Shown piece after piece: positions 26,674-36,100 of a stretch of 64,000 nucleotides of DNA (positions within the stretch are counted from its first letter, which is position 1; every line of letters begins with the position of its first letter). This DNA is from Pandoraea fibrosis (GTDB taxonomy: Bacteria; Pseudomonadota; Gammaproteobacteria; Burkholderiales; Burkholderiaceae): the NCBI RefSeq assembly GCF_000807775.2, contig NZ_CP047385.1, positions 1,054,001-1,118,000 on the forward strand, read 5' to 3'. The notes beneath the pieces are model-generated. The model saw nothing but the letters and a program-made list of their open reading frames with translations. It had not been told where the DNA came from and ran no database searches. The translations under genes and the position numbers were made by a program.

Positions 26674-27276
26674 ATGAACGAAGAGAACACGACACAACAC
26701 GACAATCACGACGCCGAGCGAGCCGGTGCGCCGACGTCTTCGGGCGCGGCGTCGCCCGCCGACATCGTCACGTTCGTCACGTCCGCTCAGGTGGCAGATG
26801 CCATTCGCGCCGCCGGATGCGCGGTGTCGGTGCAACAAGACGATCTGGTCACGCGCCTGCACAGCGCGAGCCACGGTATCGGCTATCAGGTGCATTGGGG
26901 CAATCAGGCCGGTGCCGACCAGTATCTCAATTTCACGCTGAGCTGTCCGCTGCGCGTGCAGGGCGGCGATTTGCCCGACGGCCTGATCAACGAGTGGCAT
27001 CGTTCGCGCCGCTTCGCCCGTGTGGCGGCGCACGGCGAGTTTCTCGTGCTGGAGATGGACGTCATTGTGGCGGGCGGCGTTTCCCCCGATTTCCTGAATT
27101 TCTCGATGCGACTCTGGGTCGAGATGATGGGACAGTTCTTCCTGCATCTTCGCAACTTCACACAGCAAGGCGCGGGCCAGATCCCGGGGGCCGGGGCATC
27201 GGGCGAAGCCCTTGCTGTTACGCCGGGCGATACGCTCGGGAGCGGCGATTCGCAGGTACCGATGACGCTTAACTAA
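26674..27276 (+). CDS. YbjN-domain protein
   Basis: A 200-aa cytoplasmic protein with no signal peptide. Residues about 30-155 match the YbjN layout (secretion-chaperone-like alpha/beta fold): a first helix (S-A-Q-V-A-D-A-I-R-A-A-G), a beta-sheet with F-T-L-S-C-P-L, then N-E-W-H-R-S-R-R-F-A-R and a closing helix. YbjN proteins are thought to act in signalling or as chaperone-like factors; here it could assist the giant exoprotein before export. It is the last gene before a strong intrinsic terminator. Confidence 0.8.
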   Translation: MNEENTTQHDNHDAERAGAPTSSGAASPADIVTFVTSAQVADAIRAAGCAVSVQQDDLVTRLHSASHGIGYQVHWGNQAGADQYLNFTLSCPLRVQGGDLPDGLINEWHRSRRFARVAAHGEFLVLEMDVIVAGGVSPDFLNFSMRLWVEMMGQFFLHLRNFTQQGAGQIPGAGASGEALAVTPGDTLGSGDSQVPMTLN

Positions 27277-27372
27277 AGCGTTACCGCGCGGCGCATCTTT
27301 TGCGCGTTTCTCGCCTGAGCCTCGGGAACCTCCCGCGCGCGGTTGTTTCACGTCCAGGTAGACGACTGGTTG

Positions 27373-27417
27373 GCCCGTAACCCGCCTACACCCCGTGGGC
27401 GCGTTACGGGCGTTTTT
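27373..27417 (+). terminator. Intrinsic terminator after the TpsB-TonB-porin operon
   Basis: GCCCGTAAC at 27373-27381 pairs perfectly with GTTACGGGC at 27403-27411 and is followed by G and five T residues. It closes the transcript that begins at the TpsB-like gene. Confidence 0.9.
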
Positions 27418-27644
27418 CGTGGGCGCTCGGGGACACCCGATGCCGTGAAATGCAGCACGATCGGCGGCACTGTCAAAGTACCGTCACAATCGCCCACCAG
27501 AATTCTCAGGAATTCTTACAAATTATTTTCGGACCGGGGAAACGGCTGACGCCTTGGCGCGCCACCGTGCGCTTTGCCTGCCGCAGAGGTCCCGGGATTC
27601 CCGATATTTCCGACCGCCTGCCATGCAAAGGCCCGCCGCCCGAC
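27418..27644. other. Promoter region of the VreA-like/sigma/anti-sigma operon
   Basis: 227 bp with no gene. It holds a Pho-box-like tandem repeat (27470-27487) and a pair of EcoRI-like palindromes, AGAATTCT and GGAATTCT, at 27499-27516. TTACAAATTAT follows, an AT-rich stretch in otherwise GC-rich DNA. Confidence 0.6.
27470..27487 (+). promoter_or_regulatory. Pho-box-like PhoB binding site
   Basis: CTGTCAA - AGTA - CCGTCAC: two 7-bp repeats separated by 4 bp, matching the spacing of the PhoB box (CTGTCAT, 4 bp, CTGTCAT) with 6/7 and 5/7 identities. A CAGAAT sequence begins 10 bp downstream, the place of the -10 element in PhoB-activated promoters. It lies 158 bp before the VreA-like gene. PhoB control is predicted, not shown. 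Confidence 0.6.
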
Positions 27645-28355
27645 ATGATTGCCATTGCTCGCTCTGCACGTTTGCGATTCGCTGCTGCGGGCGTGCTGGT
27701 GGGCTGGCTGCTGTGCTGCATGCCGGGCGTTTCGCTCGAAAGCGCGTCGGCGGCGCCGCAGGCGCAATCGTTTGATTTCCCGGAGATGCCCTTGAAGGAC
27801 GCGCTCGCCCGCTTCGATGCGCTCACGCGTATGTCCGTCTTCTACCCGTCTTCGCTGGTGGAAGGGCGCCGCTCGCATGCCGTCTCAGGTATTTATTCGC
27901 CGCGCGAAGCGCTCGACGTACTTCTCGAAGGCACGGGCGTGATGGCCGAGGCAACGGCGCAGAACGCTTTTGTTCTCGCGCCACTGGGCATGACGGACGT
28001 GCGGGACGCCACAACGCACAACTCGGCGCGGGTGGCCGACGACTACCACGCACGATTGCAGGGCAAGGTGTTGCAGGCGCTGTGCGCCATGCCATCGCTT
28101 TCGCCGGGGGAGTATCGATTGGCAATGACGGTGCAGGTCGGCGAGAACGCCAGGGTGGGGCGCGTGCGTCTGCTCGATACAACGGGGGATGCGCGTCGCG
28201 ATGGGGCGATCCTGCGTCGCCTTCAGGGACTTGACGTTGGCATCGCACCTGCCGACACGTCGCATCCGTTCGTGCTGTTGCTGGTGCCAGCCGAATGCCG
28301 GGCGACTTCGTCCGCGTGTGCACCCTCGCCGTGTCCGGCGACGACGGAGCGATAG
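27645..28355 (+). CDS. Barrel-less signalling protein: STN domain plus TonB-C-like domain (VreA-like)
   Basis: The ATG at 27645 gives 236 aa with a signal peptide (about 1-37, ending near A-S-A-A). Residues about 40-115 form an STN domain (secretin/TonB short N-terminal: F-D-F-P-E-M-P-L-K-D-A-L-A-R-F, S-G-x-Y-S-P-R-E-A-L-D-V-L-L-E-G-T-G, then A-F-V-L-A-P). Residues about 130-215 resemble a TonB C-terminal domain (Y-R-L-A-M-T-V-Q-V-G-E, D-A-R-R-D-G-A-I-L-R-R-L). There is no receptor barrel. In iron-transport signalling the STN domain of a receptor contacts the FecR-type anti-sigma factor; here the signalling part exists alone, as in the VreA protein of P. aeruginosa PUMA3. Its stop is directly adjacent to the sigma-factor start. 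Confidence 0.85.
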   Translation: MIAIARSARLRFAAAGVLVGWLLCCMPGVSLESASAAPQAQSFDFPEMPLKDALARFDALTRMSVFYPSSLVEGRRSHAVSGIYSPREALDVLLEGTGVMAEATAQNAFVLAPLGMTDVRDATTHNSARVADDYHARLQGKVLQALCAMPSLSPGEYRLAMTVQVGENARVGRVRLLDTTGDARRDGAILRRLQGLDVGIAPADTSHPFVLLLVPAECRATSSACAPSPCPATTER

Positions 28356-28871
28356 ATGGTCGATACGCCCCGGGCATTCCTGCGCGATTTGCTCACGCAG
28401 CGTTACGAGGATCTCAAACGCAAACTGACCTGGCGTCTCGGGTCTGCCGAACTCGCCAGCGACGCGCTGCACGACACATGGGTGCATCTCGATGATCGCG
28501 CCGATCGCCAGAGCGACGTGAAGAGTCCCGGTGCGTATCTCATGCGCATCGCCATGAACATGGCGTTCGATCGCGTACAGCGCGAGCGCCGGTACATGAG
28601 CGACGACGAGATCGATGCGCTGATGACGGAGTTCGTGGACCCGGCGCCCGGCCCCGCGCAGACGGTGGAAGCGCGCGACGAGATTGCGCTGCTGGAGCGT
28701 TTGCTCGCCACCATGCCGCCGCGCCGCCGCGCGATCTTCATCGCGGTGCGGGTGCACGAGATGTCCAACGAGGATGTGGCGCGTCGCTTCGGCGTGTCCG
28801 CGCGTCTGGTCGGTCTTGAGCTCAAGCGTGCTCACGAGTACTGCATGGCCCATATGCCGAGGTCCGAATGA
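28356..28871 (+). CDS. ECF sigma factor, FecI type (VreI-like)
   Basis: A 171-aa extracytoplasmic-function sigma factor. Region 2 (about 10-80) includes D-A-L-H-D-T-W-V-H-L and P-G-A-Y-L-M-R-I-A-M-N-M-A-F-D, and region 4 (about 110-165) includes L-P-P-R-R-R-A-I-F and S-N-E-D-V-A-R-R-F-G-V-S. It should direct RNA polymerase to genes of the surface-secretion locus. The ATG immediately follows the TAG of the VreA-like gene, and the FecR-like gene is 76 bp downstream, so all three belong to one signalling operon. Confidence 0.92.
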   Translation: MVDTPRAFLRDLLTQRYEDLKRKLTWRLGSAELASDALHDTWVHLDDRADRQSDVKSPGAYLMRIAMNMAFDRVQRERRYMSDDEIDALMTEFVDPAPGPAQTVEARDEIALLERLLATMPPRRRAIFIAVRVHEMSNEDVARRFGVSARLVGLELKRAHEYCMAHMPRSE

Positions 28872-28947
28872 GCGAAGGATTGCCGATGGCGTGCGGGAAA
28901 ACCGTCTCATGGAGTGAGACCTTCCGTCTCGTGCGAGAGGTGACGCC

Positions 28948-29970
28948 ATGAGTGCCCGACCCGATACCCCCTTGCCGCCGAAGCGGCGTCTCGACGCGCT
29001 CGAGCGTCAGGCCATGGCATGGGTGCGGCGAATGGCGTCGGGGGAGATGACCCACGCCGACGGCGACACGCTGCGCGAGTGGGCGCGTCGTGACCCGAGC
29101 CATGCGCAAGCGCTGGCGAACGCGCGTCGTCAGTGGCAGCACCTGACTCAGGCGGCCCATCGGCATGCCGCGGCGGCTGCGGTATGCGCGGCCCCGGCCC
29201 CCGCGCGGTCGCCCGCACAGCATCGAAAGACCGAACGCGGCTTCGATCCGCGCCGTCGCTGGTGGTTGGCGGGCACCGCCGGGGCATTTGCGACCGCGGC
29301 CGGCGTCGCTGCGATCGGTGGTCCGCTTGGCTGGTTGCCGGGGACGGCCGCCCTGCACGCGGATTACCGAACCGGCACTGGCGAACAGCGCACGGTGGCG
29401 CTTGCCGGCAATGTGTCCGTCGAAATGAATACACGCACGAGCGTGGCGGTGCGCGCCGGTAGTACCGCGGGCATTGATCTGCTCGGCGGTGAAGCCGCGG
29501 TCGATACCACACGCGCGGCAGCGCCGTTCGAGATCGTTGCCGGGGCGGGGCGCACGATTGCGCATCGCGCCCGAGTGGAAGTTCGCAACGTGGCGCAGAA
29601 GGTGTGCGTCACCTGTATCGATGGTGTGGCCGAAGTTGTGCACACGGCGGGGCGCGTGCAACTGAGCGCGCGTCAACAACTGGTCTACGACGAGCGCGCG
29701 CTGCAATCGCTGGTGAATGTCGGCGACGGTGAAATGCCGGCATGGCGCGACGGCTATCTGCGATTCACCGAAGTCCCGCTGGGCGACGTCATCGACGAGA
29801 TCAATCGCTATCGTCCCGGCAAGGTCGTGCTGATGAACGACAGGCTGGCGACGCGTCCGGTGACAGGACGCTTTGCGATCCGCTCGCTCGACGTCGCCCT
29901 CGGTCAGATCGAGCATTCGCTGCAACTCTCTGCGCACACCTTGCCGGGGGGCATCGTTCTGCTCGGATGA
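28948..29970 (+). CDS. FecR-type anti-sigma factor / sigma regulator (VreR-like)
   Basis: A 340-aa inner-membrane protein. The cytoplasmic N-terminal anti-sigma domain (about 15-75: A-M-A-W-V-R-R-M-A-S-G, W-A-R-R-D-P-S-H-A-Q-A) precedes an Ala-rich link and one membrane segment (about 108-132). The periplasmic FecR domain (about 140-265: Y-R-T-G-T-G-E-Q-R-T-V) is followed by a C-terminal STN-like domain (about 268-340: L-R-F-T-E-V-P-L-G-D-V-I-D-E-I-N-R-Y). It holds the preceding sigma factor and releases it on a periplasmic signal, which should come from the VreA-like STN protein. Confidence 0.92.
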   Translation: MSARPDTPLPPKRRLDALERQAMAWVRRMASGEMTHADGDTLREWARRDPSHAQALANARRQWQHLTQAAHRHAAAAAVCAAPAPARSPAQHRKTERGFDPRRRWWLAGTAGAFATAAGVAAIGGPLGWLPGTAALHADYRTGTGEQRTVALAGNVSVEMNTRTSVAVRAGSTAGIDLLGGEAAVDTTRAAAPFEIVAGAGRTIAHRARVEVRNVAQKVCVTCIDGVAEVVHTAGRVQLSARQQLVYDERALQSLVNVGDGEMPAWRDGYLRFTEVPLGDVIDEINRYRPGKVVLMNDRLATRPVTGRFAIRSLDVALGQIEHSLQLSAHTLPGGIVLLG

Positions 29971-29987
29971 CCCGGCGTGTTGGGCTT

Positions 29988-30010
29988 CGTGACGGCTTGA
30001 CCCTGTCACG
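29988..30010. repeat. Inverted repeat after FecR-like gene
   Basis: CGTGAC at 29988-29993 and GTCACG at 30005-30010 form a 6-bp inverted repeat, 17 bp after the anti-sigma stop. It contains CTGTCAC, a good PhoB half-site, but the second half expected 11 bp away is poor. No U-tract follows, so it is not an intrinsic terminator. Confidence 0.35.
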
Positions 30011-30070
30011 AAAGATTCAAATAAATCCTTGCCGATTGGCTCGTGCCGAACGGTCTTAGTCCCGAGAGCG

Positions 30071-30136
30071 TCAAGCGTTCGCAGCGCTTGAACGAAAACC
30101 TGCCAGGGCCGTCGCCGGCGTTGTCGCGAGACAACG
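30071..30136 (+). promoter_or_regulatory. Two-hairpin leader upstream of the giant exoprotein gene
   Basis: TCAAGCG (30071-30077) pairs with CGCTTGA (30085-30091), and CGTTGTC (30119-30125) pairs with GACAACG (30130-30136) around a GCGA tetraloop. The second hairpin ends 35 nt before the chosen ATG. The structures suggest mRNA stabilisation or translational control of the very long message. Confidence 0.5.
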
Positions 30137-30171
30137 TCCCACGGCCGCACGAGACGCCAGACGGGATTGAG

Positions 30172-33100
30172 ATGACCATGCACAAGCGCGTAGTTTCCCT
30201 ATCAACTCGCACGCGGGCCAGCACACGTCTGCTACGCATTCGACCGCTTGCCCAGGCCGTGGCCGTATTCGCCGCCAGTAGCGCCATGATTAGCGCGGCG
30301 CATGCGCAGCAGGCTTTCAGTAACGCGTGGTTTGCCGCTCGCGGTGCGGCGCAATCCACCGCGGCGCAGACGGGCCGCCTGCCGAACGGTATGCCGGTAT
30401 CGTCGTTGCAGAATCCGGGGGAGCAACAGCAACGCGCTACGCAGGCCGTGCAGAATTCCATCGCCAATCTCGCCACGGCCGCGCAAGGCATTGCCGCGAT
30501 GCAGGCTGCGCAGAACGCTGCGCGTCAGGCTGCTGCCGCAACACCCGAGACTATCCCCGACGGTCTGGCCGAAGGAGGCCTGAAGGTCGACACGAATAGC
30601 CTCACCGCCGGCTGGATCAATGCGAACAAGAAGATCGCACAGGATCGCGATGCCGCCGGCAACACCAAGGTGGCCATCGAGCAAACCGGCGAGAAGGCGA
30701 TTCTGAACTGGGAGACGTTCAACGTGGGCCGTCGCACGACGGTCGAGTTCGTGCAGCAACCGGGTTGGGCGGTGCTCAACCGCGTGAACGATCCGCAGGC
30801 GCGTCCGAGCCAGATTCAGGGGCAGATCAAGGCCGACGGCACGGTGATGATCGTCAACCGCAACGGCATTCAGTTCTCGGGAACGGCGCAGGTCGATACG
30901 CGCAATCTCGTCGCGGCTGCGGTTGGCATGACGAACGATCAGTTCAATCGCGGCATCTACGGTGCCGCCGTGTCCGGCGCGACGGTGCCGACGTTTGCCA
31001 ACGATCTTCAGGTGAGCGGATCGAGCGTGTCGCACACGGGGGCGAGCGCCGACGTGACGGTGGACGCGGGCGCACGCCTGAACACGCGGCGTCCGCAATC
31101 GGTGACGGAAGGCGGCGGCTACGTGTTGTTGCTCGGGCGCGAAGCGCACAATCGCGGCACGATCGTCACCCCCTCGGGGCAGACGGTCATCGCCGGTGGC
31201 GATGCGTTTGTGATCCGGCGCGGCGTCGGCACCGACGGCAATGTGAATTCGAGCACGCGCGGCAACGAAGTCGAGCCGAAGCTGTTGCCGGGGTCGACGG
31301 CCGGGCGCGTGAGCAACAGCGGTCTGATTCAGGCGGCGCTTGGCGACATCACGCTTGCGGGGCGTCAGATCGAGCAAAGCGGTGTGCTGGTCTCTACCAC
31401 CTCGGTCAATGCGCGCGGCACGATTCACCTGACGGCGAGTGGCGACAGCAACGCCCTGGTGCGCGTGGCACCCGGCGCGCTCAACGCCATCGTGCTCGAC
31501 CCGTCGGGCGATGCGGCACTCGATGCGCAACGCACGACGTTGCTGGCCGATGCTGCGAAGGCGGCGGAATCCGGGTTGTACAACCGCCGGGATCAGTCGC
31601 TCGTGCAAATCACGTCGTCTGGCGACGTATTGTTCGACAGCGACTCGCTCACCCTCGCCACGGGCGGGCAGATCAATGTGCTGGCCACCCGTCGCGCGAT
31701 GGCGATGGAGCGCGCGAAGCTCGACGTCTCCGGCGCCGTGGGGGTGAAGGTGGCCATGTCGGCAAACAATGTCGAGGTGAACGTCCAGGGTAACGAGCAG
31801 CGTGACGCACCGAGTAATCGGGACACGCATTTGCTCAATAACCTGACCGTCTACATCGACCGGCGCTATCTCGTGCGTGTGCCTGCCGGCACACAGGGGT
31901 ACACCACCGATCGCTGGTACACGCCGGGCGGCCTGCTGGAAGTCAGCGGCTATCTGAACACGGCGTCGCACAGCATCGGCGAGTGGGCGGCACAAGGCGG
32001 GACGGTGCAATTGGGCGGAGCCGAGGTGGTCACGCGCGCCGGTTCGCTCATCAATCTGGCGGGCGGCACGCTCGACGTGCAGACCGGCATGATCCGGCAA
32101 AGCTGGCTGCGCGGCGTCGACGGGCAGTTGTATCGCGTCGATAACGCGCCGGGCGATTTGCGGTACCTCGGGACGTATCGCGGGTTCGAGGCCGAACACG
32201 CCCGCTGGGGAAAGAGCACGACCGAGACGTTCGCCACGCTGTTCATCGCACCGGGGCAGCGTCTGGAGAATGGATACACCGTGGGGCGCGACGCCGGGCG
32301 GTTGATTATCTCGGCACCCTCTGCGGTGCTCGAAGGCGATGTCGATACCGCCGCTTACCAAGGCCCGCGTCAGACACAGGCTGCCGACCGGGGGCTTTAC
32401 GACGGGTATCTGCAATCACCGCTTGCAGCACCGCGTGCCGGTCAGTTGATCGTCGGCAAGCTCACGCCTTACTACGACGACACCACGCTCACGTTGCGCG
32501 ATAGCCCGTCGGCCATCGCGCGCACGATCAATGTCGGCGACGTTCAGGCGCTGGCGGCGGACATTGCGCAGGGGAGTGCGCTCGACACCCAGCGCGCAGG
32601 AAAGATATCGCTCGACGCAGGCTGGCTCAACCGTCAGCAGTTTGGCGGCGTGAAGCTGCTGGCGACAGATGCGCTGACGCTCACGCGCGACATTCGTGTA
32701 GCGGACGGCGGCGACGTTGGTTTGCATGCGACGCGAGTCGACATCGACGCGAACGTGACGGCGCGTGGTGGCTCGATTGCGGCGGGCAACATTGTGCAGC
32801 GCGTGCTCCAGGCGACGAACGGCGCGTGGGGCGATGTCCCTATCACGGACCCCGCGCTGATCGCCGGCGGCCAGTACGTCAAGGTGGCGCGTGGCGTGAC
32901 GCTCGACACGCGTGGCCTGTGGAGCCGTGCGGACGATGATGAGGCGGGCATCCACGGTATGCCGTACCTCAATGGCGGCAATGTCATCTTCTCGACGACC
33001 GGCGACGTGCGAGTGGCGCAGGGCAGCACCATCGACGTCTCGTCGGGGGCCGTGCGGCTCGCGGGCGGCACGGTGCGTGGCGGCAAGGGCGGCAATGTGT

Positions 33101-36100
33101 CGCTGCTGGCCAGCCAGTACGACACGACTGGCAAGAGCGCTGGCGAGCTGCATGTCGACGGCGAGCTGCGCGGTTATGGCGTGAGCGGTGGCGGCACGTT
33201 GAAGCTGGACACCGGCAATGGCGTGGTGATCGGCGCGCCGACATCGCCTGGCTCGTCGCCCGATACATCGCTCGGTGTGTCGCTTTTCTCGACTGGCTTT
33301 TCCCGCTATGACGTCACAGGGCAACTGGGGTTGACGATAGCGGATGGCGCGCACCTCGACGTTGTCATGCCCGTGCTGAACGTCGACGGGCAAGCCGCGC
33401 GCGACACGCTCAGCGGCAGCGATCCGTCAGGCGTGTTGTCCGTCCTCCTTGCACCCGTCTGGCAAAGCGATGCCGCCAGGGGCACGATCACGCAGCGCAG
33501 CGGGGCCGATCTGGCGTTGTCCGCCGGCTCGCAACTCAAGCGTGGGCAACTGAGCGTGGGCGACGGGGCACAGATCGAAGTCGATCCGGGACGCAACATC
33601 ACGCTCACGAGCAACGGGCAGATGACGGTGCTCGGCACGCTGCGCTCTGCATCGGGCACGGTCAGTCTGTTGCCTGGCCTGTTCGGTACCGGCGATGCGC
33701 AAGGCCGACCCGAGGGCACGTTCACACCGACATCGATCTGGCTGGGCGGCAATGCCGTCATCGATGTCGCCGCGCGCCCGATGGTGGCAAAGGACGCCTC
33801 CGGCGCAATTTCCGGCAAGGTGGCCGCAGGCGGCACCATCCAGATCGGCGCGAAGTATGTCGCGGGCGCTACCCAGGTCGAGGCAGCCGACGCGTTCGTT
33901 ATCGTGCGCCCCGGCGCACGGCTCGATGCGTCGGGCACAGCCGCCGACGTCGATGTGCCGGGGCAGGGGCGCACGCACGTGGCAAGCAACGGCGGGGTCA
34001 TCTCACTGGCGTCGGCACGCGGTCTCTATCTCGACGGCGATATGAAGGCGGCGTCGGGCGGCGCAGGCGCTGCGGGCGGTACGCTCAACGTGGTGCTCGA
34101 GACGCTGGCTTACGGCATGGTGGATCGGACCACGCTGCGCGGCAGCAATGTGGACGATTCCGTGCGCGTGGCGCACGAGATGATCGTCGCCCAGACGCAG
34201 GGCGGCAGCGCGCTCTCGGATACGCTGCGTCCGGGCGCGCTCGGCGGCGGACTGGCGTTGGGCAACGCACGCATCGGCGTCGATCGCGTGACGGCCGGCG
34301 GCTTCGACAATCTCTCTTTGCTCGCCAACGGGATGATGGATTTCGACGGCAACGTCAATCTGTCGCTCGGTCAGAGCTTGCGCCTCACCGCAAGTTCGTT
34401 TGGCTTGGCAGCGAACGCTGCACCGGGCGCGCAGGTCAGGTTTGCCGCGCCCTACGTGCAGCTTGCCGGCACGACACGCCAGCAATCCGATAACTTCCTC
34501 ATGCCCAACCCGGTGAGTGGTTCGAGGAACAACGGACAGGGTGCCGGGGCGCTGGGGGTGCCGCTGCTCGACGATCAGGCGAAATTCGAAATCAACGGCT
34601 CGCTCATCGACGTATCGGGCCGGATGCAATTCGGCACCGCAGGGACCATCGAGACCAACGCCGGAACTCCCGTCAGTGTCTTGCGTAATGCGTTCGGCAA
34701 TGTCGCCTTGCGCAGTACCGGTGACCTGCGTCTGCTCGACAAGACCGAAGTCTATTCGCCAGGCGACATGACGTTGGCCGCCGTGCAGATTTATCCGACA
34801 CAGAACGCGAGCGCAATGATCGTCGTGGGGCAGCGTAGCTATCCGAGCGATTGCTGTGTGCGCCTGAACCAGTTGGACCCGACGCATGTTCTGACCATCG
34901 AGCGTGTGGGCGATACGCTGGCGGTGCAGCCGTATTCGCTGTTCGGCAGTCTCACCCTTAAGGCCGGGCAGATCCGTCAGGGCGGCGTGCTGCGCGCTCC
35001 GATGGGGACCATCACGTTCGGGGCGCCGATGGAGACGGAAGCCAACGGCATCCTGACCTTGTTGCCGGGTAGCGTGACGTCCGTGAGCGCGAATGGACTC
35101 GTGATGCCTTATGGCGGCTCGCTCGACGGACTGAGTTATCTCAATGCTGCCGTCGACGCGCGATACTCGCTCGCCGGCGGAGGACCGTCGGTCGTGGTGT
35201 ATAGCCATGCGTTGGCTGTGGATCCGGGGGCCGTCATCGACCTCTCGGGGGGCGGCGAAATCCGGGGCGCCGCATTCCTCACCGGCCGTGGCGGCTCTAC
35301 GGATGCCCGTCTCGCGCCGCTGATGCAAGTGGTGCAGACCGGCACAAAGGGAAGTTTCCGTCTGCCCTCCCTCTCGTCCAATCCGGTCTACGCCATCGTG
35401 CCTGGGGTACAGCCAGCCTATGCGCCGGTGGTAAGCGAGAACGGCGCGGGCGCCCCCCTCATGGGGCAGCAGATCACCATCGGCGCCGGGGTGCCGGGAT
35501 TGCCCGCCGGCACCTATACGCTGCTGCCGTCGACGTTCGCGTTGCTGCCCGGCGCGTATCGCGTGGAGTTGCAGACGCAGTCCCCCGCGCAGGCGGGCCT
35601 CGCACCGGTCGCAATGCGCAATGGGTCGCTCACACTTCCGGCGCAATTGAGCGTGAGCAACACGAGCCTTCGTAACGCCACGCCGACGCAGGCCGTTCTG
35701 ACTTCGGCGGATGTCCTGCGCACCTACTCGCAGTACAACGAGATGAGTTACGCGGACTTCGCCCGTGCCACGAGCGAACGTGTCGGAGCACCTCGTGCGC
35801 TGATCGAGGCGGACGCCAAGCGTCTCGATCTCTATTTCCTGTCGGATGTCTACCGGGGCAAAATCGCCGATACATCAGCGTTGCGCTTTCAGGGCTCGGC
35901 GAACGTCGCCCCGGCCAAGGGCGGTTACGGCGCCAGCCTGCTGGTCACCGCACCGTCCACCGGTAACTTTGAGATCCTCGGTGCAGGTGCGACACCCCGG
36001 CAAGACGACAAGTCGCTTATTTCGCTCAGAGCGGACGATCTGAACGCGATCGGCGCGGCGCGCATGGGGATTGGCGGACTACCCGTGGTCGCCGCCGACG

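Noticed and set aside
30043..30171. GTG at 30043 as the start of the giant exoprotein
   Set aside because: It would put 43 charged, proline-rich residues before the signal peptide and read through two perfect hairpins; the ATG at 30172 fits better.
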